DNA of 46,545 nucleotides from Gammaproteobacteria bacterium MFB021 (GCA_000737985.1 JNVT01000040.1:1-46545), one strand, 5' to 3'; counted from the stretch's first letter, positions 8,542 to 18,922 are shown. The notes: generated by a model from the letters alone, not told the origin. Translations and numbers: made by a program.

Positions 8542-8561
8542 GCGGCCCCCTGCGGGGCCGC
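8542..8561 (+). terminator. GC-rich hairpin after the deaminase gene
   Basis: A perfect 8-bp stem, GCGGCCCC and GGGGCCGC, with loop CTGC, about 60 bp after the stop codon, followed by GCCCGCTTTCCC. The T-tract is short, so termination may be partial. Confidence 0.6.
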
Positions 8562-9063
8562 GCCCGCTTTCCCTACCCCGCATCTTTCCCCCACTCGTCA
8601 TCTCCCCACACGTCAGCTCCCCACATTTCACACCCACATTTCATACCCACACCGCATCCCCGGCTCTCATTCAAAACGCGCCTGCCATCTCAGTTCAGTG
8701 AGCGATAACCTTTTTAAAATCGACTCGACCAAAGCGTGATTGGTTTTCAATGACTTTCGTCGCTCAATAAAAATCCAAGAGATATCTCGTCATAAAAGGC
8801 GAAGTTTTTTTAAAACGCACTAATCACGCAATAAAACAGTGGTGTACGAGCCTGCACCTCATGCGCCACCGGCAGGATCGAGCAACCGAATAAATACCGC
8901 CGACACAGTGTCGAGAACGGTCTTCGCGACGACGACCTCGGGGTCTGGACCCGTCAGACCGATAGCCCTACACCGACACCCTCGCGGCCGAACAATAGCC
9001 TCATTGGCGCGCATCGCCTGCCACGAAGACGGGCAAAACCGGCGCCATCACGGGAGACCACCG
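8562..9063 (+). promoter_or_regulatory. Long leader/promoter region before the ABC transporter operon, no gene seen
   Basis: This ~500-bp space has a C/T-rich first part and a markedly AT-rich part at about 8700-8835, unlike the coding sequence around it. Within it, GCGTGATT (8734-8741) and AATCACGC (8822-8829) form an 8-bp inverted repeat 80 bp apart, and TTTTTAAAAT occurs near 8711. It probably contains the promoter and regulator sites for the transporter. I see no TTGTATA-type site here and no convincing small ORF. Confidence 0.4.
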
Positions 9064-10014
9064 ATGAAGAAATCACTCGCCCTCAGCCTCGCGTTGATGG
9101 GGTTCAGTGCCACCGCGTCCGCGGCACAGGTCGTCGGCTTTTCACAGATAGGCTCGGAGTCGGGCTGGCGCGCGGCAGAAACCACCATCACCCGCAAGCA
9201 GGCCGAGCAGCGCGGAATCGATCTCAAGTTCTCGGATGCCCAGCAGCGCCAGGAGAACCAGATCGCCGCGCTGCGCTCGTTCATCGCCCAGGGGGTGGAT
9301 GCCATTCTGCTCGCCCCCGTGGTGGCCACCGGCTGGGACAACGTGCTCAAGGAGGCCAAGGAGAGCGAGATTCCGGTGATTCTGCTCGACCGCCAGATCG
9401 ATGCGCCCAAGGATCTCTACATGACCGCGGTGGGCGCCGACAGCGTGCACGAGGGTGAAGTCGCCGGCCAGTGGCTGGTGGACAAGGTCGCCGGCAAACC
9501 GTGCAACGTGGTGGAGTTGCAGGGCACCACCGGTTCGTCGGTGGCGATCGAGCGCAAGCAGGGCTTCGGGAAGGCGATCGCCGACCACCCCAATCTCAAG
9601 ATCGTGCGCAGCCAGACCGGTGACTTCACGCGCTCCGGCGGCAAGGAGGTCATGGAGAGTTTCATCCGGGCGGAAAACGGCGGGCGCGATATCTGCGCGC
9701 TGTTCTCGCACAACGACGATATGGCGATCGGCGCCATCCAGGCGATGAAGGAAGCCGGCCTGCACCCCGGCAAGGAGATTCTGACCATCTCCATCGACGC
9801 CGTGCCCGACTACTTCAAGGCGATGGCCAACGGCGACGCCAACGCCACGGTGGAGCTGACGCCCAACATGGCGGGCCCCGCCTTCGACGCGCTCGAAGCC
9901 TACTGGAAGGATGGCACCCAGCCGCCCAAGTTCATCCAGACCGACTCCAAGCTCTACACCCAGAGCGACGACCCCGAGGGCGAATACCAGCGGCGCAAGG
10001 ATCTGGGTTACTGA
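9064..10014 (+). CDS. Periplasmic sugar-type ABC substrate-binding protein (YtfQ-like)
   Basis: A 316-residue binding protein with a clear Sec signal peptide (MKKSLALSLALMGFSATASA, cleavage before AQVVGFSQIG). The mature part follows the periplasmic binding protein type 1 pattern of E. coli YtfQ: QIGSESGWR at the start, DAILLAPVVATGWD, the PVILLDRQID segment and HNDDMAIGAIQA. YtfQ binds galactofuranose and related furanoses. The ATG at 9064 follows GGGAG by about 7 nt; the longer upstream reading frame is spurious. It heads an operon with an ATPase and two permeases. Its place inside a hydroxyproline cluster is unexpected, so the real ligand is open. Confidence 0.92.
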   Translation: MKKSLALSLALMGFSATASAAQVVGFSQIGSESGWRAAETTITRKQAEQRGIDLKFSDAQQRQENQIAALRSFIAQGVDAILLAPVVATGWDNVLKEAKESEIPVILLDRQIDAPKDLYMTAVGADSVHEGEVAGQWLVDKVAGKPCNVVELQGTTGSSVAIERKQGFGKAIADHPNLKIVRSQTGDFTRSGGKEVMESFIRAENGGRDICALFSHNDDMAIGAIQAMKEAGLHPGKEILTISIDAVPDYFKAMANGDANATVELTPNMAGPAFDALEAYWKDGTQPPKFIQTDSKLYTQSDDPEGEYQRRKDLGY

Positions 10015-10041
10015 TCGTCCATGTCCAAACTCTCTGACCAT

Positions 10042-10100
10042 GGGCGCTGGGGGCAGGGCAAAGCGAGGGTCCTTTGCCAGGGATGGCAAAGGTAGCGCCC
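10042..10100 (+). other. Nested stem-loop between binding-protein and ATPase genes
   Basis: CCTTTGCC (10071-10078) pairs perfectly with GGCAAAGG (10085-10092) around a 6-nt loop, and GGGCGCT (10042-10048) pairs with AGCGCCC (10094-10100) outside it. There is no T-tract. Stem-loops in this position often stabilise the binding-protein mRNA or partly terminate transcription, raising binding protein over membrane components. Only the pairing is seen; the function is inferred. Confidence 0.55.
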
Positions 10101-10278
10101 AAGGAGGGGTTCATAGCGCCCTCGCGACGCCCTGCCGCCGGACAAGCTCACGTCGTCTAGCGGCTGTGCCATGCGTTCTAAGCCACGCCTGCGGCCGGCA
10201 TCGCACGCTACCGGCCTTCCGCTCTCTCCCTGCGGCGCTCTCGACGCCGCCGGGCCCGTTCATCCGGGGTGACCGACC

Positions 10279-11764
<1,486 letters not shown>

Positions 11765-11768
<4 letters not shown>

Positions 11769-12799
11769 TGCCCGCCGGCGTGAAACGCGTGCTGCCGCAA
11801 CTGATCACCCTGGCCGTGCTGGTGGCGCTGGTCAGTGCGGTATTCCCCGACTTCCTGCAGCTGCACTACAGCGACGGCCGGCTGATCGGCCCGGTGATCG
11901 ACGTGCTCAAGCGCGGTGCGCCGGTGGCGCTGCTGGCGATCGGCATGACCCTGGTGGTCGCCACCGGCGGTATCGATCTCTCGGTGGGCACGGTCATGGC
12001 GATCACCGGTGCGGTCGCCGCGGCAGCCATCGTCGCCGGCCACGGGCTGCTCTGGGCGCTGGGCCTGGCGCTGGCCGCCGGCCTGTGCGCGGGGCTGTTC
12101 AGCGGCTGTCTGATCGCCTTCCTCGGCATCCAGCCGATCGTCGCCACCCTGATCCTGATGATCTCCGGGCGCGGTATCGCCCAGCTGATCACCGAAGGGC
12201 GCATCCTGACCTTCAACCTGCCGGGGTTCAGCTTTCTCGGCTCCGGCCATCTGCTCGGCATCCCGGTGCCAGTCTGGCTGTGGCTGGCGGCGGCGACGCT
12301 GACCGTAGTGGTGGTGCGGCGCACCGCGCTGGGGCTCTTGATCGAAGCCGTGGGCATCAACCGCCGGGCCAGTGCACTGGCCGGGATCAACGCCCGCGTC
12401 ATCCTGCTCGCGGTCTACATGATCTCGGGGCTGTGTGCGGCGCTAGCGGGGATCGTCACCACCGCCGACATTCGCGGGGCGGATGCCAACAACGCCGGGC
12501 TGTGGCTGGAGCTGGACGCCATCCTGGCCACGGTGATCGGCGGCAACTCGCTGCTCGGTGGGCGTTTTTCGATCCCGGCGGCGGTGATCGGCGCGCTGAT
12601 CATCCAGACCATCAATACCGGCATCCTGCTGGCGGGCTTCCCGACCGAATACAACCTGGTCATCAAGGCCGCGCTGGTGGTCGCCATCCTGGTGCTGCAG
12701 TCGCCCCTGCTGGCAGGCGATCTGAAGCGGGTGGCCGCGCGCCTGACACGCCAGCGCCATCCCGCTCCGGCGACGAAAAAAGAGAGGGCGAGTCCATGA
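11765..12799 (+). CDS. Sugar ABC transporter permease (YtfT-like)
   Basis: A 344-residue inner-membrane permease of the RbsC/YtfT family (BPD_transp_2). It shows about nine hydrophobic segments, the IGMTLVVATGGIDLSVG signature near residue 60-75, and the C-terminal VIGGNSLLGGRFSIP motif that contacts the ATPase. Its ATG overlaps the ATPase stop codon and its own stop overlaps the next permease start (both ATGA), so ATPase and permeases are translationally coupled. It should form a heterodimer with the following permease. Confidence 0.92.
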
Positions 12800-13770
12800 T
12801 CAACCCCCGGCGCTATCCGCTGCTGGCGACCATCGCGATCTTCGTCATCGCCTACGCCATCTGCTATGTGCAGTTTCCCTACATGCTCTCTACCCGGGTG
12901 GCCGGCAATCTGCTGACCGACAACGCCTATCTGGGCATCGTCGCGGTCGGCATGACGGTGGTGATCCTCTCCGGCGGCATCGACCTCTCGGTGGGCGCGG
13001 TGATCGCCTTCTCCGGGGTCTTCATCGCGGTCATGCTGCGCGATACCGGGCTGCATCCGCTGGTCGTCTTCGCCCTGCTGCTGGCCCTCACCACCGCTTT
13101 CGGCGCGGCCATGGGTGCGCTCATCCACCGCCTGGGCATGCCGCCGTTCATCGTCACCCTGGCCGGGATGTTCCTCGCCCGCGGCGTGGCCTACATGCTG
13201 ACCATCGACTCGGTGGCGATCGATCACCCCTTCTTCGACACCCTCCAGAGCACCTACTGGCTGATGCCCGGCAAGGGGCGGCTGACGCTGATCGGGGTAA
13301 TCATGCTGCTGGCCTTCGTGGTCGGCCATGTGGTCGCCCACCGCACCCGCTTCGGCGCCAATGTGTTCGCCCTCGGCGGCGGCCAGCAGACCGCGCGGCT
13401 GATGGGCAGCCGGGTCGGGCGCACCACGGTGATGATCTACGCCTTCTCGGGGCTGATGGCGGGCCTCGGCGGTATCGTCTTCGCGCTCTACACCGGCTCC
13501 GGCTATCCACTGGCGACGGTCGGCACCGAGCTGACCGCGATCGCCACCGTGGTGATCGGTGGCACCCTGCTCAGCGGCGGCGCCGGCTATGTGTTCGGAA
13601 CCCTGTTCGGGGTGCTGACCATGGGGCTGATCCAGACCTATATCGTCTTCGACGGCACGCTCTCGAGCTGGTGGACCAAGATCGCCATCGGCGTCCTGCT
13701 GCTGGCCTTCATCGTGCTGCAGAAGGCGCTGCTGCGACTGGGCACGCCGCGCGGCGCGGCAGCGGCCTGA
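12796..13770 (+). CDS. Sugar ABC transporter permease (YjfF-like)
   Basis: A 324-residue second permease of the same family, with VGMTVVILSGGIDLSVGAV and VVIGGTLLSGGAGY as the paired signatures and about nine membrane segments. The order YtfQ-YtfR-YtfT-YjfF is exactly that of the E. coli furanose importer. Translation is coupled to the preceding permease through a 4-bp overlap. About 107 bp separate it from the GntR gene downstream on the same strand. Confidence 0.92.
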   Translation: MINPRRYPLLATIAIFVIAYAICYVQFPYMLSTRVAGNLLTDNAYLGIVAVGMTVVILSGGIDLSVGAVIAFSGVFIAVMLRDTGLHPLVVFALLLALTTAFGAAMGALIHRLGMPPFIVTLAGMFLARGVAYMLTIDSVAIDHPFFDTLQSTYWLMPGKGRLTLIGVIMLLAFVVGHVVAHRTRFGANVFALGGGQQTARLMGSRVGRTTVMIYAFSGLMAGLGGIVFALYTGSGYPLATVGTELTAIATVVIGGTLLSGGAGYVFGTLFGVLTMGLIQTYIVFDGTLSSWWTKIAIGVLLLAFIVLQKALLRLGTPRGAAAA

Positions 13771-13835
13771 TACATCGCGCGCCAGCACGCTCGCACCCGC
13801 GCAGGAACCAGGGAACGGATAGACGCCATCGGGAC

Positions 13836-13850
13836 ATTTGTACACAATAT
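13836..13850. promoter_or_regulatory. Operator candidate before the hydroxyproline GntR gene
   Basis: ATTTGTACACAATAT lies about 28 bp before the GntR ATG. TTGTACACAAT shares 9 of 11 positions with TTGTATAAAAT in the 13-bp motif at 6488-6500 and 14615-14627. The location suggests autoregulation. Confidence 0.5.
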
Positions 13851-13877
13851 GCAAAATTCCCACGTAGTCCCCCTATC

Positions 13878-14540
13878 ATGGCATTCAAGACCCGGGCCCA
13901 GTACGTCGCCGACGACCTGCGCCAACGCATTCTCGGCGGCGAATTCAGCGGCGGTACCCAACTGCGCCAGGATGCCCTGGCCAAGGATTACGGCGTCAGC
14001 CGGATTCCGGTACGCGAGGCACTGCTGACCCTGGAAGCCGAGGGGCTGGTCGAGTTCCACGCCCACCGCGGCGCCTTCACCACCGAGCTGTCGGTGGCCA
14101 AGATCCGCGAGCTGTTCGACCTGCGCGTGCTGGTCGAGGGCTACGTGCTCGAACGTGCCATCCCGCGTCTGACCCCGGCGGACCTGGCACAGGCCGAGAC
14201 CATCCTGAGCGACTACGACGCCGCCCTGAATGCCGGCCACCAGATCGATCACTGGAGCGATTTCAACTTCGCCTTCCATCGCGCCCTCTACGCCCCCGCC
14301 GAGCTGCCCGAGGCGATGGCGATGATCGCGCAGCTCAACACCAAGTCGGATCGTTACATCCGCATGCAGCTGCTCTATACCCGCCAGATCGAAAAGGCCG
14401 AGCGCGAGCACCACGCGCTGCTCGATCTCGCCCGCCAGGGTGACGCCGCGGGCGCCTGCCAGGTGCTCGAACGGCATATTCTCGACGCCTGCGAGGGGAT
14501 CGTCGCGGTACTCGAGCACCATCTGGCCAGCCAGGCTTGA
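13878..14540 (+). CDS. GntR-family (FadR/FCD subfamily) regulator of the hydroxyproline cluster
   Basis: A 220-residue cytoplasmic repressor or activator. Residues ~8-70 form a winged HTH (QYVADDLRQRILGG, then LAKDYGVSRIPVREALLTLE). Residues ~80-215 form an all-helical FCD ligand domain with likely metal or ligand histidines in FNFAFHRALY, EREHHALLDL and ERHILDAC. The ATG at 13878 gives the usual FCD-GntR start; the longer frame upstream overlaps the permease. It lies between the transporter and the FAD enzyme, with related operator candidates before itself and before both catabolic units. A hydroxyproline or pathway-intermediate effector is likely but inferred. Confidence 0.9.
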   Translation: MAFKTRAQYVADDLRQRILGGEFSGGTQLRQDALAKDYGVSRIPVREALLTLEAEGLVEFHAHRGAFTTELSVAKIRELFDLRVLVEGYVLERAIPRLTPADLAQAETILSDYDAALNAGHQIDHWSDFNFAFHRALYAPAELPEAMAMIAQLNTKSDRYIRMQLLYTRQIEKAEREHHALLDLARQGDAAGACQVLERHILDACEGIVAVLEHHLASQA

Positions 14541-14614
14541 GCGCGAGCCGCGCGTGATCCCTGCGCCCCGCCTGCAATAGCCATCGACAAGCGCCCTGGC
14601 GGCGGGCATGATGG

Positions 14615-14627
14615 ATTTTATACAATC
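14615..14627 (-). promoter_or_regulatory. Hydroxyproline regulon operator candidate before the FAD oxidoreductase gene
   Basis: ATTTTATACAATC, the exact reverse complement of the 13-bp motif at 6488-6500, located about 70 bp before the FAD oxidoreductase ATG. Exact recurrence at the two ends of one cluster supports a shared regulator. Confidence 0.6.
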
Positions 14628-14697
14628 TACAAAGCCATCATCGTGATGCGCGCCAACACGAGTCATCGGCGCGCTACCCAGCGCGAGACGCCTGCCC

Positions 14698-16059
14698 ATG
14701 CCCACTCTCTCCACCGCCCCTGCCTCGCTGAATGCCCGGGGCTCTTCGGACGCCCGAAGCGCTTCAGATGCGGATATCGCCGTGGTCGGCGCGGGCATCG
14801 TCGGCGTCTGCTGCGCCCTGGCGCTGGCACGCCAGGGCCAGCGCGTGCTGGTGCTCGACCCGCAGCCGCCGGGAATGGGGGCCTCCTTCGGCAATGCCAG
14901 CCATCTAGCCACCGAGCAGGTCTTCCCCATCGCCGATGCCGGTATCCTCAAGCGCCTGCCGTGCATGCTGCTCGACCCGCTGGGCCCGCTGCGCCTGGAC
15001 TGGCGCCACCTGCCGCGCGGGTTGCCGTGGTTCGCGCGCCTGCTGTGGAACCTGCGCCCGGCGCCCTATCGCGCCAGCGTGGCCGGGCTCGGCGCGCTAA
15101 ACGGCGCCAGCCTGGGCGCCTGGCAGCGGCTGCTGGCCTCGGTAGACGCCGCCACCCTGCTGCACCAGCAGGGCTCGGTACTGGCCTACGAGAAGCCGGA
15201 CTCGCTGGCGCTGCTGACAGCGCTGGCCGAGCGCACCCGCGCCCAGGGCGTGCCGGTGGAGCCGTGGGACGCCGCCAAGCTCCATGCCGCGGCGCCGACA
15301 CTTTCGCCACGCCTGCGCGGCGGGCTCTTCTTTCCCGCCACCGGCCACTTCCTCAATCCGCTGCGGGTGGTGGAAACCGTGGCCGAGGCGGCGCGGCGCG
15401 AAGGCGTGCGCTTCGTTCGCGAACGGGTGCAAGACGCTCACACATCGGCGGATGGCGTCACGCTGACCACCGCGCAGCGCACGCTGCGGGTCGACCGCGT
15501 GCTGATCGCCTGCGGCGCCCACTCGGCCGCACTGACAGAGGCGCTGACCGGCGTCCGTGTGCCGCTGGACACCGAGCGCGGCTACCACCTGATGCTGCCG
15601 CGGGAGCCGGAGCGGCTGCCGTTCGCGGTCACCGCCTTCGAGCGCCGCTTCATCATGACGCCACTGCCCGACGGCCTGCGCCTGGCCGGCACGGTGGAGT
15701 TCGCCGGGCTCGAACGCCCGCCCAACCTGGAGCGTGCCTGGCAGTTGCATCGTCTCAGCAAGGGGCTGTTCACGCAGGAGCTGGACATCACCGATGCCAG
15801 CACCTGGATGGGCTTTCGCCCCTCGCTGCCGGACTCGCTGCCGATCATCGACCGTGCCCGCGGCGGCCGCGTGCTGCTGGCGTTCGGCCACCAGCACCTG
15901 GGGCTGACCCAGGCGGCGATCAGCGCCGAGATGATCGCCGCGCTGGCGCACTCGGGCGCGGACGATATCGCCACTGGCAACCCGAGCGCAGCCCAAGACC
16001 TGCCGCCGTTCGCGCCTTACCGCCTGACGCGCTTTGGCCAGGAGCGCTCTGGCCAGTAG
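14698..16059 (+). CDS. FAD-dependent D-amino acid oxidoreductase, probable cis-4-hydroxy-D-proline dehydrogenase
   Basis: A 453-residue DAO/DadA-family flavoprotein. A Ser/Ala-rich ~25-residue extension precedes the dinucleotide-binding motif VVGAGIVGVCCALALARQG (GAGIVG at 31-36). Later blocks include GASFGNASHLATEQ, GLFFPATGHFLNPLRVVE, TERGYHLMLP and the C-terminal GFRPSLPDSLPIIDRA with FGHQHLGLTQA. In the 4-hydroxyproline pathway this class oxidises cis-4-hydroxy-D-proline to pyrroline-4-hydroxy-2-carboxylate, the substrate of the deaminase at 7536-8480. It has its own promoter region with the shared operator. A general D-amino acid dehydrogenase is possible; the context favours hydroxyproline. 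Confidence 0.88.
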   Translation: MPTLSTAPASLNARGSSDARSASDADIAVVGAGIVGVCCALALARQGQRVLVLDPQPPGMGASFGNASHLATEQVFPIADAGILKRLPCMLLDPLGPLRLDWRHLPRGLPWFARLLWNLRPAPYRASVAGLGALNGASLGAWQRLLASVDAATLLHQQGSVLAYEKPDSLALLTALAERTRAQGVPVEPWDAAKLHAAAPTLSPRLRGGLFFPATGHFLNPLRVVETVAEAARREGVRFVRERVQDAHTSADGVTLTTAQRTLRVDRVLIACGAHSAALTEALTGVRVPLDTERGYHLMLPREPERLPFAVTAFERRFIMTPLPDGLRLAGTVEFAGLERPPNLERAWQLHRLSKGLFTQELDITDASTWMGFRPSLPDSLPIIDRARGGRVLLAFGHQHLGLTQAAISAEMIAALAHSGADDIATGNPSAAQDLPPFAPYRLTRFGQERSGQ

Positions 16060-16110
16060 CGCTGAGGTGATCGGCGCTGAGGTGATAGAAGCCGGGCCCG
16101 GGCCTCGGAC

Positions 16111-16974
16111 TCAGCGGCGGGACAGCCGCAGCGGCATCTGCCGATTGACGTCCTTGTAGAGCAGATAGCGGAACGGCCCCGGCCCGCCGGCGTAGCAGGA
16201 CTGCGGGCAGAAGGCGCGCAGCCACATGAAATCGCCGGCTTCGACCTCGACCCAGTCCTGATTGAGGTGATAGACCGCGCGCCCCTCGAGCACATAGAGG
16301 CCATGCTCCATCACATGGGTTTCGTCGAACGGAATCACCCCGCCCGGCTGGAAAGTGACGATGGTCACATGCATGTCGTGGCGCAGATCGGCAGGATCGA
16401 CGAAGCGTGTGGTCGCCCAGCGGCCGTCGGTATCCGGCATCGGCGTCGGCGCGATCTCCTGCTCGTTGGTGACGAAGGCCGGCGGCACCTCCACCCCCTC
16501 GACGACCTCATAAGCCTTGCGGATCCAGTGAAAGCGCACCGCCTCGCCGGCGTGATTGTGCAGCTGCCAATCGCACCCCGGCGGTAGGTAGGCGTAGCCC
16601 CCCGGGGTCATGACATGCGCCTGGCCGGCCAGGGTCAGGGTCATCTCCCCTTCGACCACGAACAGCACGCCCTCGGCTTCCGGATCCGACTCGGGGCGCT
16701 GGCTGCCGCCGCCGGGGGCGACCTCCATGATGTACTGGGAGAAGGTTTCGGCGAAGCCGGAGAGCGGGCGCGCCAGCACCCACAGCCGGGTCTTCTCCCA
16801 ATGCGGCAGGTAGCTGGTAACGATATCGCTCATCACCCCCTTGGGGATGACCGCGTAGGCTTCGGTGAACACCGCGCGGTCATGGATCAGCTGGCTCTGC
16901 GGCGGCAGACCGCCGTGCGGGGCGTAGTAGCGGCGTGGCGGCTGGGCGCCGCGGGGAGCATCGGATTGCGACAT
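16111..16974 (-). CDS. allE: (S)-ureidoglycine aminohydrolase
   Basis: A 287-residue double-cupin enzyme that hydrolyses ureidoglycine to ureidoglycolate and ammonia. Recognisable AllE blocks: an N-terminal RRYYAPHGGLPPQ, FTEAYAVIPKGVMSDIVTS, the first cupin with GVLFVVEGEM, and the second cupin with FDETHVMEHGLYVLEG holding the metal-binding His/Glu set. The ATG at 16972-16974 is chosen because GAGGAGG precedes it; the frame extends further upstream without support. It converges with the FAD oxidoreductase gene. Its product feeds AllA, encoded 10 kb to the left, so the two partner genes have been parted by the hydroxyproline cluster. Confidence 0.93.
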   Translation of the reverse strand: MSQSDAPRGAQPPRRYYAPHGGLPPQSQLIHDRAVFTEAYAVIPKGVMSDIVTSYLPHWEKTRLWVLARPLSGFAETFSQYIMEVAPGGGSQRPESDPEAEGVLFVVEGEMTLTLAGQAHVMTPGGYAYLPPGCDWQLHNHAGEAVRFHWIRKAYEVVEGVEVPPAFVTNEQEIAPTPMPDTDGRWATTRFVDPADLRHDMHVTIVTFQPGGVIPFDETHVMEHGLYVLEGRAVYHLNQDWVEVEAGDFMWLRAFCPQSCYAGGPGPFRYLLYKDVNRQMPLRLSRR

Positions 16975-17282
16975 GGGTCCTCCTCGGTGAAGGCACGGTG
17001 CCCCGGGCAGACTCGCGACCGAGCCCGGGCCGGCACAGGCCAGTGAAACATCAAGCAAACGCATGTGAAACGCCAATGAAACCAGCGTAACGGAAGAGGG
17101 CTTTTCGCGGCCATCGAGTTGTGAAACTATCGATCGGGTCCGAACGGCCCCGCGTCTCGGGCACGCCCAGGGCGTCACCACAAGGATAAACCGGGGGGCG
17201 GCATGATACGCCGCAGGCACGCGCTCTCAGCCGGTTAGACCGGCCATCACAACAGCAACACGACAGCGAGGACGAAGCGTCA
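16975..17282. promoter_or_regulatory. Divergent promoter region between allE and the YfcC-type permease
   Basis: A 308-bp space between divergent genes. I see no TTGTATAC-type palindrome in it and no small gene. The reading frame of allE stays open through most of it, but the codon content is poor. It presumably holds both promoters. Confidence 0.35.
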
Positions 17283-18722
17283 ATGAGCCCATCATCCGAG
17301 GCGGATCTTGACCGTTCGCACAAGAAACGATCGTTTCATATACCGCATATCTACGCCATCCTTTTCCTCTTCATCATCCTCGCGGCCATCGCCACCTACC
17401 TGATCCCCGCTGGCGTCTACGAGCGCGTGCCGGGGCCAGCGGGACGCACCACCATCGACCCGGCCTCGTTCCACTACGTGCCTGCCACGCCGACCGGGCT
17501 GACCGACTTCCTGCTGGCGATCCCCAACGGCCTGATGAGCGCCGGCCAGGTGGTGTTCTTCACCCTGATCATCGGCGGCATGTTCGCGGTGCTGCGGCGT
17601 ACCGGCATCATCGAACTGGGTGTGGATAACCTGACCCGCCACTTCGCCGGACGCAGCCTGTGGGTGATTCCGGTACTGATGACGCTGTTCGCCGTCATCG
17701 CCACGCTGATCGGCACCCAGGAGCTGTCGCTGGTCTACGTGCCGGTGATCCTGCCGCTGATGATCGCGCTGCGCTTCGACTCGGTGGTCGCCGCCGCGGT
17801 GGCGCTGTGTGCTACCACCGCCGGCTTCACCGCCGGCGTGCTCAACCCGATCAACACCGGGCTCGGCCAGCAGCTCTCCCACCTGCCGCTCTATTCGGGC
17901 TTCGGCCTGCGCCTGGTGGCACTGGTCGCCATGCTCGCGGTGGCCGTGGTGTGGGTGCTGCGCTATGCCCGCCGCGTGCGTGACGATGCCAGCGCCAGCC
18001 TGCTCGACGACGACGCCGGCGAGCACGCCAAGCGGCACCACTACCAGCATGCGCTGGATGCCGACAAGCCGCGCGCCAGCGGGCGTCAGAAAGCCGCCAT
18101 CCTGGCCGCCCTGGGCTTCTTCGCCGCGCTGGTCTACGGTGTGCTCGGGCAGGGCTGGTTCATGCTCGAGATGGCGGGGCTGTTCATCGTCATGGGTATC
18201 GTCGTCGGGCTGATCGCCGGACTTAAGGTCGATGCCATCTGCGAAGGCTTCAACGAGGGCTTCCGCGACGTCATGGTCGGCGCCATGATCGCCGGTATCG
18301 CCCGCGCCGTGGCCGTGGTGCTGGAAGATGGCCAGGTGCTCGACACCATGGTCCACGGCCTCGGGGTCGCGGTGGGCGGCCTGCCCACGCTGTTCTCGGC
18401 GCTGGGCATGTATCTGGCCCAGCTCGGCTTCAACTTCGTGGTCCCCTCCGGTAGCGGTCAAGCGCTGGTGACCATGCCGATCATGGCACCGCTCTCGGAC
18501 CTGCTCGGAGTGACCCGTCAAACCGCGGTCCTCGCCTATCAGCTGGGCGATGGCATCGGCAATATCCTCTACCCCACTTCCGGCTACTTCATGGCCACCC
18601 TGGCCCTGGCCGGCGTGCCGTGGCAGCGCTGGGTGCGCTTCTTCCTGCCGCTATTCGGCGCCTGGGTGGCGATCGCCGTGGCCCTGTTGCTGTTTGCCCA
18701 GGCCAGCGGCTGGCAGGGTTAG
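17283..18722 (+). CDS. YfcC-family (C4-dicarboxylate/basic amino acid-type) membrane permease
   Basis: A 479-residue inner-membrane protein with about 11-13 hydrophobic segments, starting with IPHIYAILFLFIILAAIATYLIPAG and including GTQELSLVYVPVILPL, GVLNPINTGLGQQ and NFVVPSGSGQALVTMPIM. The last two are typical of the YfcC family in the DcuC/ArsB/NhaD-like superfamily. A cytoplasmic loop rich in charged residues lies near 230-265. The ATG follows GAGGACGAAG. In this neighbourhood it may import or export an intermediate such as ureidoglycolate, allantoate or an amino acid; the substrate cannot be read from sequence. A perfect 14-bp palindrome lies within its first 20 codons. Confidence 0.85.
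   Translation: MSPSSEADLDRSHKKRSFHIPHIYAILFLFIILAAIATYLIPAGVYERVPGPAGRTTIDPASFHYVPATPTGLTDFLLAIPNGLMSAGQVVFFTLIIGGMFAVLRRTGIIELGVDNLTRHFAGRSLWVIPVLMTLFAVIATLIGTQELSLVYVPVILPLMIALRFDSVVAAAVALCATTAGFTAGVLNPINTGLGQQLSHLPLYSGFGLRLVALVAMLAVAVVWVLRYARRVRDDASASLLDDDAGEHAKRHHYQHALDADKPRASGRQKAAILAALGFFAALVYGVLGQGWFMLEMAGLFIVMGIVVGLIAGLKVDAICEGFNEGFRDVMVGAMIAGIARAVAVVLEDGQVLDTMVHGLGVAVGGLPTLFSALGMYLAQLGFNFVVPSGSGQALVTMPIMAPLSDLLGVTRQTAVLAYQLGDGIGNILYPTSGYFMATLALAGVPWQRWVRFFLPLFGAWVAIAVALLLFAQASGWQG
17324..17337. promoter_or_regulatory. Perfect 14-bp palindrome inside the 5' end of the permease gene
   Basis: GAAACGATCGTTTC begins 41 bp after the ATG and includes the rare-type codon CGA. It resembles operators of LacI-type or other dimeric regulators and could act as a roadblock site. 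Coding chance is possible; the RpiR gene downstream is one candidate regulator. Confidence 0.3.
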
Positions 18723-18739
18723 GCGCGCTACGAAAACGG

Positions 18740-18764
18740 CCTGCGCTCGTGAATGGAGCGCAGG
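18740..18764 (+). terminator. Hairpin after the YfcC-type permease gene
   Basis: CCTGCGCTC (18740-18748) pairs perfectly with GAGCGCAGG (18756-18764) around a 7-nt loop, about 18 bp after the stop codon. No T-run follows, so a Rho-independent role is uncertain. Confidence 0.5.
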
Positions 18765-18781
18765 ATTCGGGCAGCCCTTCA

Positions 18782-18922
18782 GAGGGTGTTTACAAATTCG
18801 GCGAGCGAAGGCAAGACAAGGCGAAATCGGCCGAAAAAGCGGAGTTTACAGGGGGTAAATGAGCATTTTGAGGTCGATTTCAACGCCGTATTGCCGAGCG
18901 CAGACATTTTGTAAACACCCTC
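18782..18922 (+). repeat. 141-bp MITE-like element, copy 1
   Basis: The ends are GAGGGTGTTTACAAA and its exact reverse complement TTTGTAAACACCCTC, and the trinucleotide TCA stands on both sides. The interior has no ORF. A copy of the same length lies at 20949-21089 in the same orientation, and a relative at 26664-26826 shares the interior. The right-hand flanking TCA forms the stop codon (TGA on the minus strand) of the adjacent RpiR gene. This fits a non-autonomous transposable element; no transposase gene is in the window. Confidence 0.8.

Noticed and set aside
8839-9063. N-terminal extension of the binding protein (longer open frame from 8839)
   Set aside because: It lies in non-coding-like sequence and would bury the clear signal peptide starting at 9064.
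12415-13863. 482-codon minus-strand frame across the permease genes
   Set aside because: His/Gln/Gly-rich antisense of a well-conserved permease; no motif.
16020-16110. Short repeated GCGCTGAGGTGAT after the FAD oxidoreductase gene
   Set aside because: Only two copies of a 13-bp unit at a convergent gene end; too little to interpret.
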